A program made the translations under genes and the position numbers. Below the pieces are notes generated by a model. It made no database searches. It was not told where the DNA came from and was given only the letters and a program-made list of their open reading frames with translations. Positions 21,885 through 34,639 of a stretch of 64,000 nt of DNA are shown here, piece after piece. Source of the stretch: Saccopteryx bilineata (lineage: Eukaryota > Chordata > Mammalia > Chiroptera > Emballonuridae); assembly GCF_036850765.1 (NCBI RefSeq), contig NC_089493.1, positions 131,632,239 through 131,696,238 of the forward strand, given 5' to 3'. Within the stretch, counting starts at the first letter, position 1; the number at the start of each line of letters is the position of its first letter.

Positions 21885-22480
21885 ATTTTAAACAACTTGT
21901 GTGGTTTTTTTTCTTTTTGTAATTCAGATATAATTCACACACTATAAAACTTTCTATTTTAAAGCATACAAGTTAGTCTTTTTTCTGTGTACTTACAGGA
22001 TTGTACAACCGTCATCACTAATTTTACAGCATGACAACGCCTTAAAAGAAAAACCCTGTACCTGTTAGCCATCACTCCCTTCTCCCTGTCCCCAGCCCCT
22101 GGTCACCATGAATCTTTCTGTTTATATGGATTTGCCTATTCTGGGCATTTTATGTAAATGGAATCAGACAATATGTGGCCTTTGTATCTGGCTTCTTTAC
22201 TTCAGTATAACGCGGTCAATATTTATCCACATTGTACCATGAGTCACTGGTTCGTCCTTTTTTATGGCCCAGTAATATACCATTTGGTTGATGTGCCGCA
22301 TTTTGTGTATCCATTCATTCATGAACATGAAGACTGGTTCTACTTTTTGGCAGTTATGAATAATACTGCTATGAAGATTTGTGTGATGGCCTTTGTGGGT
22401 GGGGTTTATCCCAGGGGTGGGATCACTGGGTCATGAAGTGACTTGCTGTTAGCAGCTTAAGGCATGTGAGGTCCATCTCT
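21885..22480 (-). mobile_element. Ancient L1 3' end
   Basis: Antisense L1 text: an old 3' UTR ('tacaggattgtacaaccgtcatcac', 'aaaccctgtacctgttagccatcac') followed by ORF2 C-terminus antisense ('tccattcattcatgaacatgaagac', 'gggatcactgggtcatg'). Very diverged; an old mammalian L1 lineage unlike the young copies here. Confidence 0.8.
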
Positions 22481-22484
22481 CGAG

Positions 22485-24035
22485 TCCTTCCCACTTCCAA
22501 GGGCATTACCTGTGCCCATTTTCCCACTGGCATCTCCTCTCTGGCCTCGACAGGCATCTAAGTGTTCAGCCCTTGATTATAGAACAGTGATGGAGGGAAA
22601 CATCGGGGTTGAAGGAGCCAGAGAAGGCCCCTAACCCAGGGCGGTGGTCCCAGAGGCCTTTCTGGAGGAGATACCACCTGAATTTCACTCATTCCTGGCG
22701 GACATTTACTAGGCAAAAGAAGGGAGGTGGGAACCCCCTACCCTTTCCCCACACTGATGAGCATGCCCTGGGAGGGGGAGGGGCTCCAGGGAACAGCTAA
22801 GATGGCCTCTGTCCCTCCTTTGGGTGCTTGCCCTCTCTCTCTTTCTGTCCATCTTGGCCTTCTCAGTCATTTTCTCAGGGAGCTGTGAACAGCTTGATGG
22901 TCTAGAGAGGAGAAGGATGGGGCTGTGCAGGAGTGAGCTAGCCAGTGTCTCAAGCTCCTGCAGACATAACCTGAGGTGTGTGGACAGAGGGTGGGGGGCC
23001 TTGGCCCTTCTTTAGCTGGGGGTAGAGTCCAAGGACCTAGAGCAGAGGCGACCGAGCCAGGACACCCTGTGTCCCAAAATGGTGCCTGAGTTTCCCACTG
23101 TCGAGGGGAGAGAGGTACATGGGCCCTACCAGGTGGGCTGGGCTGGTGGCAGAAGCAGGAGAGGGCCAAGGCCCAGAGCTGCACGCACAACCTCCTGCCC
23201 TCTGCTCCACAACTGAATGGGGAATCACACCTTGACGTGCACGCAGGCGAAGGAGGGATTTTCTGTGAAACAAAATCTCCTGCGAAATATTCAGGTCACG
23301 CTGGGCACCGCTTCCCAGTGCCCTCGTCGCAGCCGCTTGGCTCAGTTCCAGCTTCAGCGGCTGCTGCGTTGGGGAGGCCGCATGGGGCTCTCTAGTTTCT
23401 TTTCAACAGGAAGAGGGTCCCATGGTCCACATTCAGCACTGGGCTTAAGATGCTGTGTGTGCGCGCCTGTGTGCACATGTGTTCATGTATGTATGTGTGC
23501 TGTCCCGTTTCCAGCCTGTGCACATTCGTTTGTGAACTTGGCCATGTGTGTATGATCTGAGTATGTGTTACATGTGCCCATGACTGTGACACACGTGGCT
23601 GGCACAATGAAGTTCGCACAGCTGTGTGGGCTGCTTCTGACAGGGCCTTTCCGCTGTTCCATTTCTCCACTCTGGGGGATGTGCGACTATGAGACCCTCT
23701 CAGTGGCTATGAGACATGAGATGGCATGACAGCAGGGTTTTGGCCTTGCTGACAGCAAGGTTGAGGCCTTGAGTTCTCTCGGGCTCAGAGGCTCAGGGAT
23801 GCCAGTGGCCATGGCGCACTTCCGTCCAGCTTCACCTCTCTTCCCCCTGGCTGTAGTGTTTGACTACCACCAAGCTTTGAGTGCTTAGTGGGGACCAGGG
23901 GGGTGGGGAGGGATTCTGCTTCTGAGAGGTTGGTGAGCCTTTGTTGGTGCCACCTGGCCTCAGCTGCCCCACTGATTCCCTCCAGCCCACAGAGCCCCCG
24001 CTGTTGCCGTGAGGTCACCATCCCGAAGCTTACTT
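22485..24035. other. Unique sequence, no gene seen
   Basis: Contains a degenerate TG/CA-rich patch (about 23450-23510). No repeat or exon was recognised. Confidence 0.4.
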
Positions 24036-24039
24036 TTGT

Positions 24040-24135
24040 ACTTCTCCACATTGTGCGAGAGAGTGGGGACTGTGATCATTACCCCCACTCGGCAGTTGGA
24101 GAAACTGAGTTCTAGAGCGGCGGAGCCAGGCAGTG
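24040..24135 (-). repeat. MIR relic
   Basis: 'tgatcattacccccactcggcagttggagaaactgag' resembles antisense MIR. Confidence 0.6.
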
Positions 24136-24354
24136 AGCCAGGGCTCCCCATCCCAGGCTGGGGCCCCTTGTGCCCAGCCCCAGCCCGAGGCCACGGGTGG
24201 AGGGGAACCTGCTGAGAGGGAACGAGCTCCCACTTCAGGAACGAGTCCAACACAGGTGCCCCTCCTCCAAAGGGGGCTTTTCTCCCTGTTGTCACTCAGC
24301 TTGATCCTGGAGAGAGAGAGAGATGGTCTGAAGTCAACTGTCAGGAAAAGACAG

Positions 24355-24490
24355 AGGCGATAATATTGATGTCCATCTTTGGTGTTTCCATATCGTGGCT
24401 CTAATTAGCAGTTCTTCCTCGGCTGAGGTAGTCTGGCAGGCGAGAGAGGAGCTCCGGGTTAATAATGTCAACCCATTAGTGTCACATGGA
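24355..24490. promoter_or_regulatory. Candidate conserved non-coding element
   Basis: An AT-rich island in GC-rich unique DNA with dense homeodomain-like sites: taatattgat (24361), the palindrome ctaattag (24401-24408), ggttaataatg (about 24457) and cccattag. No repeat signature. The function as an enhancer is inference. Confidence 0.4.
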
Positions 24491-25194
24491 CAAGGGAGAT
24501 GGGCAGGCTCTAGGTAGGGAGAAAGAGAAGCCAGGTGAGAGCTGAGCAGGTCCATGGCCTCCCCTCCTCCACCAGGTACTTGCTTCCCTGAGCACAGCCC
24601 ACCAAGTGCTCCATAGCCCATTTGTCCCAAAGGAGTTCACATCCCAGGTGACTGACCCCTTGCTCCTCCCTGTTCTGCCAGGATGACTTGGATTAAATAG
24701 TGTCCTCCACCCTTGGGAAAGCCCACAGGCGTGACCCCGAGGCCCTCCACAGCAGGCGGCAGCATAGGACAGCAGCTCCTCAGCCCTCCGCTCTCCAGCT
24801 GGGAGGGTGCCCTACTCCCAGCTCTGCCCCGTTCATCTCTGAACACCCCTGTGGGCGTTGGCCTCCACAGGTCACTGCATATGTCCTTGCACCCTATCCT
24901 GTGGAAGGGTTGACCCCTGGGAGCCTCCTGGTCTGTCTGTCTCTGGCTTCCCCTCTTTCCTCTCCTCCGGGGAATCCCTGAGTCTGTGTACCCACCCCCA
25001 CACCAGCCGCACTGCCTGCCTCTGTGTTCATCTGCCCAGATCCCTAGACCCTCCGGTTCCGTGAGTATGGGAAGCCAAGATGCTGTCACCTGGAGAGGCT
25101 GAGCACCCAGCCCTTACTGCCAGTGACCTGTTTGCTGCTGGGTTTCAGGCTGCTCTGCATGACTAAGGAAACCAGCAATAGTGGTGGCTCTTGT

Positions 25195-25385
25195 CTCTGG
25201 AGTGATTTCTCTGTGACAGCTTCTGTTAAAAGGATTGTACAAGCATTTGATCCTCAGAACAACACTGAGGTGTCAATACATGTATCCCCATTTTGTAAAG
25301 GAGGAAAACTGAGCTGCAGGGAAGTTAATTCAGCTGTCTGCAGTCACAGGGCTGCGATGCGGCGGCTGTGTGAACCAGGCCACAT
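25195..25385 (-). repeat. MIR relic
   Basis: Long antisense MIR match: 'gatcctcagaacaacactgagg', 'ccccattttgtaaaggaggaaaactgag', 'gtcacagggctgcgatg'. Confidence 0.8.
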
Positions 25386-25854
25386 GGCTCCGCTAGGCTG
25401 CCACCCTCTGCTGTCTCCAGCGTTAGCCCATCAGGCTACTTCCTGCACCTGCCTCTCTCCCCATGAGCTCCTAGAGCCAATGGGAGCTGTATTGTCCTGG
25501 GTCCCCTCGCCGCTAGCCCAGAGCTGACCCCACAGCAGGGGCTCATATCAGCAAAGAACAGGAGCAGCCACACACTATCTGAGCCCTGCCTCCCGCAGGT
25601 GGTCCCCTCCTGTGGCTCTCAGGTGTGTGTGCCTGTTGCCCCCCCCCAGCATTTCCACGCTCTGCTGTCAGCCTCCTCACCTCCCCCCTCCCCCGTGTGC
25701 CTGGATGATGGAGTTTGCTGAACGAGGGGGCAGGGTCTGCCTGCAGGGCCCCCTGAGACAGAGAAACAGCCTCTCCTGCCAAGCCACCCCTCCAAGGAAA
25801 CCTTCGAAGCAGGTGTCTCAGCTGATGCTGGGACTTGGCAAGTATGTTCACACA

Positions 25855-26330
25855 TTCACATCACTTATTCATTTGTTCATTCATTCATTCATTCATTCAT
25901 TCGACAAACACTCGTGGGAGCTATGTACGCACTACCAGGCCTTATGAAGAAGCTTCCATGTGCTGAGATGATCAGGTCCTGCCACATCCTGGGGGAGCCC
26001 ACAGCCTTGAGGGGACAACAGCATAAACAGGCCTGAACAGTGCTGAGAAAAACCCAGAGGAGGCAGGAGGCAACACCAGATTCCTGCGTGCAGGCATGTG
26101 TGCGTGCGTGCGGCGGGTAGGGCAGGGAGGTGGCGCAGAGGAGGAGTGTGAACGTTCAATAAGGAAAAGGAGGTGTTTCAGGCTGACAAGGGAGGGCAGG
26201 GCACCGCATGCAGAGGGACCCACCTGTGCGAAGACTCTGAGTCTGAGAGAGCAGGTCGGAGTCAGGAAGAGGCTGACACCCAGGTGGGTAGGCCCAGGTC
26301 TAGAGACTGCTAGGGATTGTTGTGGGAACT
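25855..26330 (-). repeat. L2 relic with (ATTC)n
   Basis: Antisense L2: (attc)n at 25866-25902, then 'gacaaacactcgtgggagctatgtacgc', and 'ggtgtttcaggctgacaag...cctgtgcgaagactctgag' as in L2 bodies. Confidence 0.7.
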
Positions 26331-26348
26331 TATAAGAAGAAAGGTCCC

Positions 26349-26460
26349 TTATGGGAGTTGATGCTTCCAGCTCCTCCCCCCTTCTCTCTCTCTCCTCTCT
26401 CTCCCTCTCTGTCTCTCTCTCTCCTCTCTAAAAATGAATAAAAAAAAAATTTAAAAAAAA
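26349..26460 (+). mobile_element. VES-type SINE, 3' fragment
   Basis: Only the 3' part ('gggagttgatgcttccagctcctcc', CT-rich run, 'aaaaatgaataaaa' tail). Target duplications aagaagaaaggtccc (26334-26348) and aagaagaaagttccc (26461-26475; one mismatch) show that it inserted already 5'-truncated. Confidence 0.88.
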
Positions 26461-26479
26461 AAGAAGAAAGTTCCCCTGC

Positions 26480-29400
26480 AGAAGCTGGGGACCACAGGTG
26501 GGGCCTGTTAGAACAATCCCTAAAGGTCAGGGCTTCTACAAATGGCCACACTGAAGGGCACTTGGCAGGAAGGCTCACACTCTCTTTCCAGGCCCAGTGT
26601 AGGGTGAGATGTGGTTAGGTCACTGTCTGAGGAGAGAGGTGGTCCCCAGCATGGGGACTGAGCCAGCTGTGAGGACAAAGATACCCTGGCCATACCGGCT
26701 CCTTGGGCTTAGGGACCAGATGCCCTGGGCATCACTGGCCAGGAAGGCACCTGTGACCATGGCTGCGTCCACCAGTGCCATGCCTTTCAGCCTTCAGAGC
26801 TCCCAGCCTTTGCAGCAACCACTCTAGTGGTTGCAGAAGGGAGACTGAGGCTGGACAGCAGCAGGTCCTGTCCAGGGTCACACGCAAGATTGGGTTCCCC
26901 TCACTCTTCAGCGGGATGTGGGGGTCCCCCACCAGGGCAAGACCCTCAACTCTCAGGGTGGCTCAGGGACCACCCAGCAGAAAAGGAGGGGTGCAGGAAC
27001 CACCAGAAGCAAACGTCAGACAAGGGACCTGGCAGAGGAAGAGGCTTCCCTCTGGGGTTGTAGTGTGGAATGTTTCTCAGGATTTGGCTAGAGCACTTAG
27101 TTGCTGGTCTCTGCATGAAACTTTACCTGCCTCTGAGGCCCAAAGCAGACCCTGAGGGAAGGAGCCAGGCACTACCCGCCGCAGGCCACTTCCCGTGTGC
27201 ACAGACACGCACTTCCTATGTGTACAGGCATGTACACGCACATGCCCACCTGTGTATATAAGATTATGCTCATGTGTGCTGAAGGCCACTTCTGTTCACA
27301 CTTACAGGTCTGTGTGTGTATGTGTGTCCCGCTGTTTGTCCCTGGCTCTGAAGGAGCATGTCCTGGAGTACAGCTCTGCCTCCAGCCCCACAGGACACAG
27401 CCTCTTCCTCCCACCTGAGCCATAAAGCTCCCAAACATGCCTCTGCCCAGCCTGGGCCAGGTCATGGCCTGCCCCTCACAGACCCTCCCCTGAGTCCTGA
27501 GGTCTGGCCTCCTGCAGATGGAGACTGTGGGTAGAGGAGGGCAGCAGAAGGACAGCTCAGGCCAAGAGGTTCCATGCAGCTCTTTTTTGGTGCCCGTGCT
27601 CCCTACCCATCCCTAAATGCTACCATGGGGTGCTGAGGGGTAGGTACGCTCCCTGGGCACCCTGCCTCTGCTGCCTCCATTATGGGGAGCACAAGCCAGT
27701 CTGTGCCTCCTGGGAAAGCACCAGGGGTCTGGGGGACACTGCCCAGAAAGGAGAGATCAGGACAGCAGAGAGTAGGCCTGCGGCTCCAGCTCCTGGCAGT
27801 TGGGTCAGGCCGAGGGTTCATCTTGCTGTCAAGCGTGTATTGCAGCCATTAGTGACAGCAGCAAGGGATTTGGGAGGATTCCTCTCATTTCAGCAGGCCT
27901 CCTCCCTACCAGGGCTGGGGTGCGCGCACACACACACATGCACACAGCACTCCTGTGCGGCTGAGAGAGAGGGAGAGAAATCTGGGTCAGTCTCCTCAGG
28001 AGGGCTCTGTGGCATCTCCCCACCTACCCAAGCAGATGCTCACTCAGCGTTGCAAACTCAGGCTGCAGTCTGAAGGCCAAGGCCAGCCTCAGCTCTGCCC
28101 CCATCTGCCAAAGGTGCCCTGCCTCAGTGGGACCTGGTCCCTCCCTGGGCCTCCTTGTCTAGGTGACCTCATGCCAGGCTGGCCCCCAGGAACCATGGGT
28201 CATTTTGCCATACTCTGCTGACTACAAGGACAGTGGCAGAAGCTCACCCCCCTTCCCCCAATGGACCCTCCAACTTCAGCCCCTGGGGTTTGGGGGGAGG
28301 GACGGAGTGGTTCGGGGCACTGGGCATGTGCTAACAACTCCGTGCATAGGATGCAGACACAGAGGACAGAGCCCTGATGGTAGAATTGTGGCACATGGCA
28401 GGGCTGGGGGCTGGGGAGAAGGCCTCAGGGATGGAAAGAGTCTCTGAGTGGGGGAAGACAAAGAAGAAGCTCGAGATACGACTGCCATCTCAGGATGGAG
28501 CTCACAGTGGGCCCTGGCTAAGTTAAGCTGATGCCAGAGGTGGGACCAAAGTCCAGGGTGGGAGCCATTTACCCCCTGGGAGCTCAGGGAGACAGTCATT
28601 GGCCTGGGTGGCAGATGGAGACAGTGGGGTTCCCTGTTTAGCTGGAAAAAACAGGGAAATCACCATGGTTCTTAACTCATTTAGAGATGCTGGAAGCTTC
28701 CCCAACCTCTACCCAGGGAGACACCACAGCCACTTTCTTGTACTGCCCTCAGCACATGGTGCTCAGATGGCCCGATAGCTCTCTCTTCCTTCCATCAGGG
28801 CATGGCTGGGGTCCTCACTTCCTGTCTAGGAATGTCTGTTGAGTGAAAGGGTAGAAAATTGATGTGATTTAAGCCAGACACAAAGAGGGACTCCCTGATG
28901 CCTCTGGGCAGCCTTAGCCTCAGGACTGTGTGCATGGAAATGAGACAGTTTCCAAAGGGTAAAAGTGACCCAGGCGCCCCCAGCTTCCCCCAGAGGCCAG
29001 GTCCTTCCCACCTGGGGCCTGCAGGAGGTTCAACCTGATCTGGAGCCTTGAGGCCAGAGCCCCACTGTGATGCACAGGGAGCATGTGTTTGTGTGGGGCT
29101 GGCTGCTGCTGTATTGCTGTCACTGTGTGTATGTGTGTGTTTCTACATACCTGTGTTACTTAGGAGGGGCTACAGGGAGTTTTTTGCAACGGAGAGTGGG
29201 GCTGGGCCAGCCACTCACAGAACAGAATCTGCTGGGCATTCAGGGACACACTGGGGAGGAAGCTGGCTCCTGAGGCCTGGCTATGACGGGGTGGAGGCCG
29301 ATTGGGGAAGGCCCTAGAGACAGGGTGGATAGTGGTGAGGTTTGAGACGTAGAAGTGAGGCAGGGTCATGGTCGCCTCAGGTGGGCCCCAGAACTGAGCT

Positions 29401-30035
29401 GGTTCTCTCCTTCAGACAGGGTTCCTGTGACATGATCAGATCCTGGACAGCCAATCTCCTCTTTGAGAACCTCAAGGTTGGTCCCCAGCGAGCCCTGCCC
29501 TCTCCATCCTAACCACACCTGGTACATCCTTCCCTCATTCCCTGCAGCCCCATACCCGGAACTCTGAGGCAGGAGCTGGGGCAGCCGGGGCTCTGGCTGG
29601 GAGGGGAGCTGCCAGCATGGCCTCCTTTCCCTGTGCTGACCCAACTGTCTCACAGGCCCCAGGGGTTAGGTCAGGTGGGCACACGCATGCTCACACTGTG
29701 CCTCCTCTCTGATCAACAGGTGTGACCCAGTCTGAAGCTGTTATCAGCTGTTAAACTGGAGGTAGCTCTTGCGCAGCCCCCCTCTTCTCTGTCCACCATC
29801 CAGAAGCCCATGCAGGACCCTGGGGTGCACAGAAAGCTGGTCAGGGCACCCTGTGGGCAGTGTCCAAGGCAGGGGTGGACCATGAAGACTTGGGCAGGAT
29901 CTGCTATGGCCTCTCCCCACAAAGGGCCACTGGCACAAAGGGCCAGACATGAACACTAGGGCCCAGGGAACCAGAGGGCTGGCCTGTGCTGTCAGGGAGG
30001 GCCCCAGCTTGCTCAGCCTTCTCTGGGAAGGGCAG
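26480..30035. other. Unique sequence, no gene seen
   Basis: 3.5 kb of GC-moderate DNA with scattered CA/TG tracts (27190-27330; 27923-27945). Open frames are short and overlap on both strands. No recognised repeat or exon. Confidence 0.4.
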
Positions 30036-30054
30036 GACAAAAGAAAGGGAACAG

Positions 30055-30264
30055 GGGAGGGGGAGGGGCACAAAGAAAACTAGATAGGAGGTGACAGAGG
30101 ACAATCTGACTTTGGGTGATGGGTATGCAACATAATTGAACGACAAGATAACCTGGACATGTTATCTTTGAATATATGTATCCTGATTTATTGATGTCAC
30201 CCCATTAAAAAAAATAAAATTATTAAAAAAAAAAAAAAGAAAGAAGTATCACAGAATCCCAAAA
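30055..30264 (+). mobile_element. Young L1 3' end with apparent 3' transduction
   Basis: The 3' UTR of the same subfamily as 3435-4285, differing at only a few positions over ~180 bp. The first A tract (30225-30238) is followed by 22 bases of non-L1 sequence (30239-30260) and a second A tract. Perfect 16-bp target duplications aaaagaaagggaacag lie at 30039-30054 and 30265-30280. The two tails with unique sequence between them fit read-through past the source element's polyA signal. Confidence 0.9.
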
Positions 30265-30439
30265 AAAAGAAAGGGAACAGAGTGTGAGGAGGTCAGTGGG
30301 CTAAGCAGTGTGGGATCTCGGGTGGTGTGAGAATGTGACCAACTGATCACCCAGCAAACGGTGTTGAAGCTCCTGGGCCAGAGAAGGGCTTGTTTTGGCC
30401 CTGCTATCAGACATGGTGGCTCAGGGGGAAGGGACTGTG

Positions 30440-30600
30440 TCTCATTTGGAGTCTTATGTGGTCTGGCAGGGTAGACACCGTTACCCTCATTTCACAGGTA
30501 CACAGAGGCCCAATAGAAGGCTTTTGAAGGCATAAGGATAGAGAGGGACAGTGCCAGTTCACAGGGGACGTGGACCTGGTCCTGGTGACGGGAGTGGTCT
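30440..30600 (-). repeat. MIR relic
   Basis: 'gttaccctcatttcacaggtacacagaggcc' is antisense MIR-like. Confidence 0.6.
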
Positions 30601-31499
30601 CCCACAACTGAACACTCAGCAAAGATGCTTTGCTCACGACCTGGAGGCAAAGCCAGGACCAGTCCCTGTGCGAGAGCGCAGACTGTCCTCAGGACTCCAG
30701 GCTTCCCTGCTTGTTCCCTGTGCCCACCAAGAATTCTTTCTGCAAGTGTAACCACTGTCCCTCATGCTTTAACTTTGCCCACCATTCCTATGGGATCTTG
30801 TCAATTCACACACCCCATTTTTCTGCTTTCTTGGTTCTGGGTTAGTCTGGTGGCTTGGGCACTGGCCCCTGCTATATGGCCAGCCCCTAAGGTCACAGCA
30901 GACCCACCCAAGCCTTCCTGCCCAGGCGTGTCTGAAAATCTGCCCATCTGTGCCCAGTATTGCCATCTGAAGGGCATTACTCTCCACTCTTTGCCCATAA
31001 CCACCCCCAAGCTTGTCCCTACATCTACAGTCTCTCCCTGCAGTGCCCAGCATAGTGATGAGTGGGCAGCCAGGCTCAGGGGCAGCTTGGACCCCTTCTT
31101 CTCCCTTCTTCCCATTTTGGGAAAAGGTCTGTATTCAGGGTGGTGTCTCAACTCTGCCTTGACAGGTTTCCCTGCTCCCAAACGGCAGATCCAGTTTCGT
31201 TGAGAACTAGGGCAGACTCTCAAGTCCTTGAAGGCTTTTCATACCTCACTCTCCACCTTCTCTACTTTGGCCAGGAAGACCTGAGTGTCACCTGAAACCT
31301 GGTGCTCAGAGGCCAAGGCCTTGCCTATCATGCCATACATACAACAAGGTCCAAATTTACGTTCCTCTCAGGAAAAGCTGATCTTAGATCAGGAGGATCA
31401 GGAAAGATTATTTTTAAACTAATACTAAAGTGTGAATGATTGGTAGCAATTTATCCTGACTATGGTATTTGGGTTTGAACAGAGGGGCATTATAGCAAC

Positions 31500-31502
31500 A
31501 GT

Positions 31503-31535
<33 letters not shown>

Positions 31536-31640
31536 TGCTGTCTCAATTTGTACTGTGTGTCAGACACTGTTGTTAACACGGTACTTAAGTCGTTTAATTA
31601 ATACACTACACAAATGAGTCTAATGGGTAGGGTGGTAAGG
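31500..31640. repeat. (AAT)n microsatellite next to a MIR relic
   Basis: About eleven AAT units at 31502-31535, then 'ctgtgtgtcagacactgttgttaa' and 'aattaatacactacacaaatgag' resembling antisense MIR. Confidence 0.75.
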
Positions 31641-31649
31641 GAGAGATGT

Positions 31650-32635
31650 TGAGAAGTGAGAGAAGGTAGGAGCAGGAGAAAAACCTCTCTCCTTCCTCTC
31701 AGCCTCCATCCCAGCTCTCCCCTGGTATGAAGAAGCGAGCCACGTTGTTTGCAGTGGTGCCACATCCCCCATGTCCGATGTTTCCATGAAGTCACCTGGG
31801 GAGATCAAGGGAGGCTCTGCTTGTCCCTGGGAACTCCAGTTCTCCCCAGACACCAGAAGAGTGCTGCTCCAGGCTTGGCAGCCCCCTGCCCCCAGGACCT
31901 CCGAACACCCCTTAGAAAGCCCATTGGTGTGGGGGTGGGGGGAGATCATCACACAGGACCTCTAAGGAGTCCAAGCCATCGTCCTTCATGGTTTCTGAAC
32001 CTGTCCAGGTCTCCTGTGGCTGAGCAGCTACCCAGTGCTCTGGTACCCCTGACTTCTCTGGGCCAGAGCCTGCCTGTGGTTTGATGTAACGTGAGTCTCG
32101 TATGAATGCTGTGGGCTGAGCAGAGCTCAGATGAGGGTCACTGTTCTGCAGGCAGGGTGGTCGGGGCTCAGAGAAGAGCAGGAACCCTGCGAACCCTCCT
32201 TCCTAGAAGGGTGACCTGATGAACTCCTGAAGTGAGGGGTGCGGAAAAGCCGTACTTTCTGACGGGCTCTCACTGCTGCAAGCAGACAAATGTGAGAGTG
32301 TGGTAGCATTCCTCCCAGCAGTCTCCTTGTTGGCCCGGAAGCCCCTGTCTAAGGAGGCTATGCAGCTGCTCCTAGGTGCCCCCCCCCCACCCCATGCCTC
32401 TCCTGGCCTGTCAGCTTTCAAGGTCAGGCTGCCTTTCAAGGTCAGATTTCCATTATCAGTCTCTCAGCCTCCACATCCCACAACCTTGTTTCATCCAGTC
32501 TGCTCTGGTGAAGACCACTCAGTGATGATCCCTCGGTCATCCCTTCTGGGAAGGGAGCTGGTGAATCCTATTTCTCCCCCCCTCCACCCCCCAACAGGGC
32601 CCCAGGGACTTTGACAAAAGCAGCATGGTTCTGAA
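31650..32635. other. Unique sequence, no gene seen
   Basis: No repeat or exon was recognised. A short direct repeat, tttcaaggtcag, occurs at 32417 and 32433. Confidence 0.4.
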
Positions 32636-32639
32636 CTGA

Positions 32640-32760
32640 CCTCAACCACAACCTCTGTGTGGTCTCAAGCAAACCACTTCCCCTCTCTGAACCTCCAAGT
32701 CCACACCTGGGATGTGGATCTAATCAGAGGGCCTTGAGGATCCCATGTGACAAAACATGG
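32640..32760 (+). repeat. MIR relic
   Basis: 'caacctctgtgtggtctcaagcaaaccacttcccctctctgaacctc' is sense MIR. Confidence 0.75.
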
Positions 32761-33047
32761 GAGGGGACAGAGTGGCCATTGTGATGAGGGCTCCTACGGG
32801 ACATAGGCTTTTCGGGGTCCTCAGGGTAGTGAGCCCAGGATAGGACATGCTTGTATCTGCCCTTCTTAGCAAGTCAAGAAAGACTTCTCAGAGGAGGTGG
32901 CATTTATGCTGGACCCTGCATGATGACTAGACTCCACATTTGGGGGTGAGAGGACAGTGGTGGATGGTGCTCTGGGAATGGCAAGAAGGGACCCTGCATG
33001 GGGGCATGACAAGCTGGGGGCCTTAGGGTTTCTTACTTAGAAATCTT

Positions 33048-33620
33048 TTAGAAATCTTTTTATTGAATTTATTGGGGTGACACTTATTAATAGAATTATA
33101 CAGGTCAGCCTGACCAGGCGGTGGCAAATTGGATAGAGCGTTGGACTGGGATGCAGAGGACCCAGGTTCGAGACCCCGAGGTCGCCAGCTTGAGTGTGGG
33201 CTCATCTGGTTTGAGCAAAAGGTCACCAGCTTGGACCCAAGGTCGCTGGCTTGAGCATGGGGTTACTCGGTCTGCAGAAGGTCCACAGTCAAGGCACATA
33301 TGAGAAAGCAATCAATAAACAACTAAGGTGTCGCAACGAAAAACTAATGATTGATGCTTCTCATCTCTCTCCATTCCCGTCTGTCTGTCCCTCTCTCTCT
33401 GTCTCTGTTAAAAAAAAAGAATTATACAGGTCAGGTATACAACTCTATGATACATCATTTGTAAATTGCATTGTGTGTTGACCACTCCAACCAAGTCAAG
33501 TCTCTTTCCCTCCCCCACCCCTCTTCCCTCCTGCAATCCCCACTGCTGTCTGTCTATAAGTATTTCTTTTTTCCTTTGCTTAATCCCTTTGCCTTTTTCA
33601 CCCTTACTGACAAATCTGAC
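33048..33620 (-). mobile_element. L1 3' UTR fragment split by a SINE
   Basis: Antisense L1 3' UTR: 'ttattgaatttattggggtgacac' before the SINE, then 'tacaactctatgatacatcatttg', 'gtgttgaccactccaaccaagtc' and 'ctataagtatttc' after it. The sense form of the same 3' end closes the L1 at 43145. Confidence 0.82.
33108..33417 (+). mobile_element. VES SINE, near full length
   Basis: The tRNA-like head (gatagagcgttggactggg; B-box-like ggttcgagacccc), the body 'tcgccagcttgagtgtgggc...ggttactcggtctg', the 'caactaaggtgtcgcaacg' block, a CT-rich part and an A tail. Perfect 16-bp duplications agaattatacaggtca at 33092-33107 and 33418-33433. Confidence 0.95.
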
Positions 33621-33624
33621 CACA

Positions 33625-33965
33625 CCAAGCCCCTGCATATACCCTTCAGTAGCTTCTTGATGCCCTTGGGCTCAAGTGCCCACTCCCTGGGGAAGCTTCA
33701 GAGGCCTGGCAAGATCTAGTCCTTGCCACGTTCTCCAGGCCCCAGCCACCTTCTTCAGGGCCCCAGCCTACAGCCTTGATGAAATTTCTAAGTTCTTTAC
33801 AGGCTGAAACCTTTGCACTCCTTAATTTGACTCTGTTACCAAAATAACATCCCCTCTCCTTTAGGGCCCACCAGCCCTGTGTGATGTGCCTCACCTCCCC
33901 CGGAGCCCACCTCTCTCTCTCAGGGTCCCAGACTTGCACTGAGTCTTCATGTTTGGGACTCAGCA
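33625..33965 (+). repeat. L2 relic
   Basis: 'ttgatgcccttgggctcaagtgcc', 'ggcctggcaagatctagtccttgcc' and 'gaaacctttgcactcctt' follow the order of the L2 consensus. Confidence 0.6.
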
Positions 33966-34639
33966 AAAATGTACTCAACGTAATGACCAAAGCATTTCCC
34001 GGGCGCAGAACCTTGAGCGTGGAAACTGGGACCATCCCAGACATATCAGGCTGATAGGCCAGTATGCTTGCCCCCAGCCCCTGCCACAAGGCTCACCTGT
34101 TTTCTTGTCCCTACCTCTTCCTGTGGGAAGACCAGCTTGTTCACATGTTTTCCTGGCTGGCTGGCTGTCCCCTCCACCACCCTCCAGCTGCTAGACAGCA
34201 GGGCATGTTCCATTTGGTCAGCTCTGAGTCCCATGTGCCCAGTGCTGAGCAGGTGAATGAGGGCCAGGGACTCAGACCTGGGCAAGCCTCTCACTTCCAA
34301 CCTCAGTTTCCCACCTATACCAGGAGGTGGGCTCTGCGGGTCCAGGGAGGGCTTGACCAGCCCTAGCACCTCAAATGCAGCAAGTCAGAGAGGAGGGGCA
34401 GTGCCCCAGCTCAGTGAGGTGGCCTGGAAGCAGGACAGGGGCTGCACGGCTGGGGGAGAGCAGGCCTCACCTTCCCAGACACAGCACCATCACCTGACAT
34501 TCCAGGCCCAGACCCAGGGTGGGGGTATCTAGAGCGACAGTGCCGACTACCAAGCCCACACCCCTCCCACCCCTGGGAAACAGATGGCCCAAGCTTGGGC
34601 GGGCGGTGGAGAAGGGGACTGGCATTTGTATATGTGTGT

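Noticed and set aside
23450..23560. Z-DNA-forming TG/CG tract
   Set aside because: The alternation is too interrupted to stand out.
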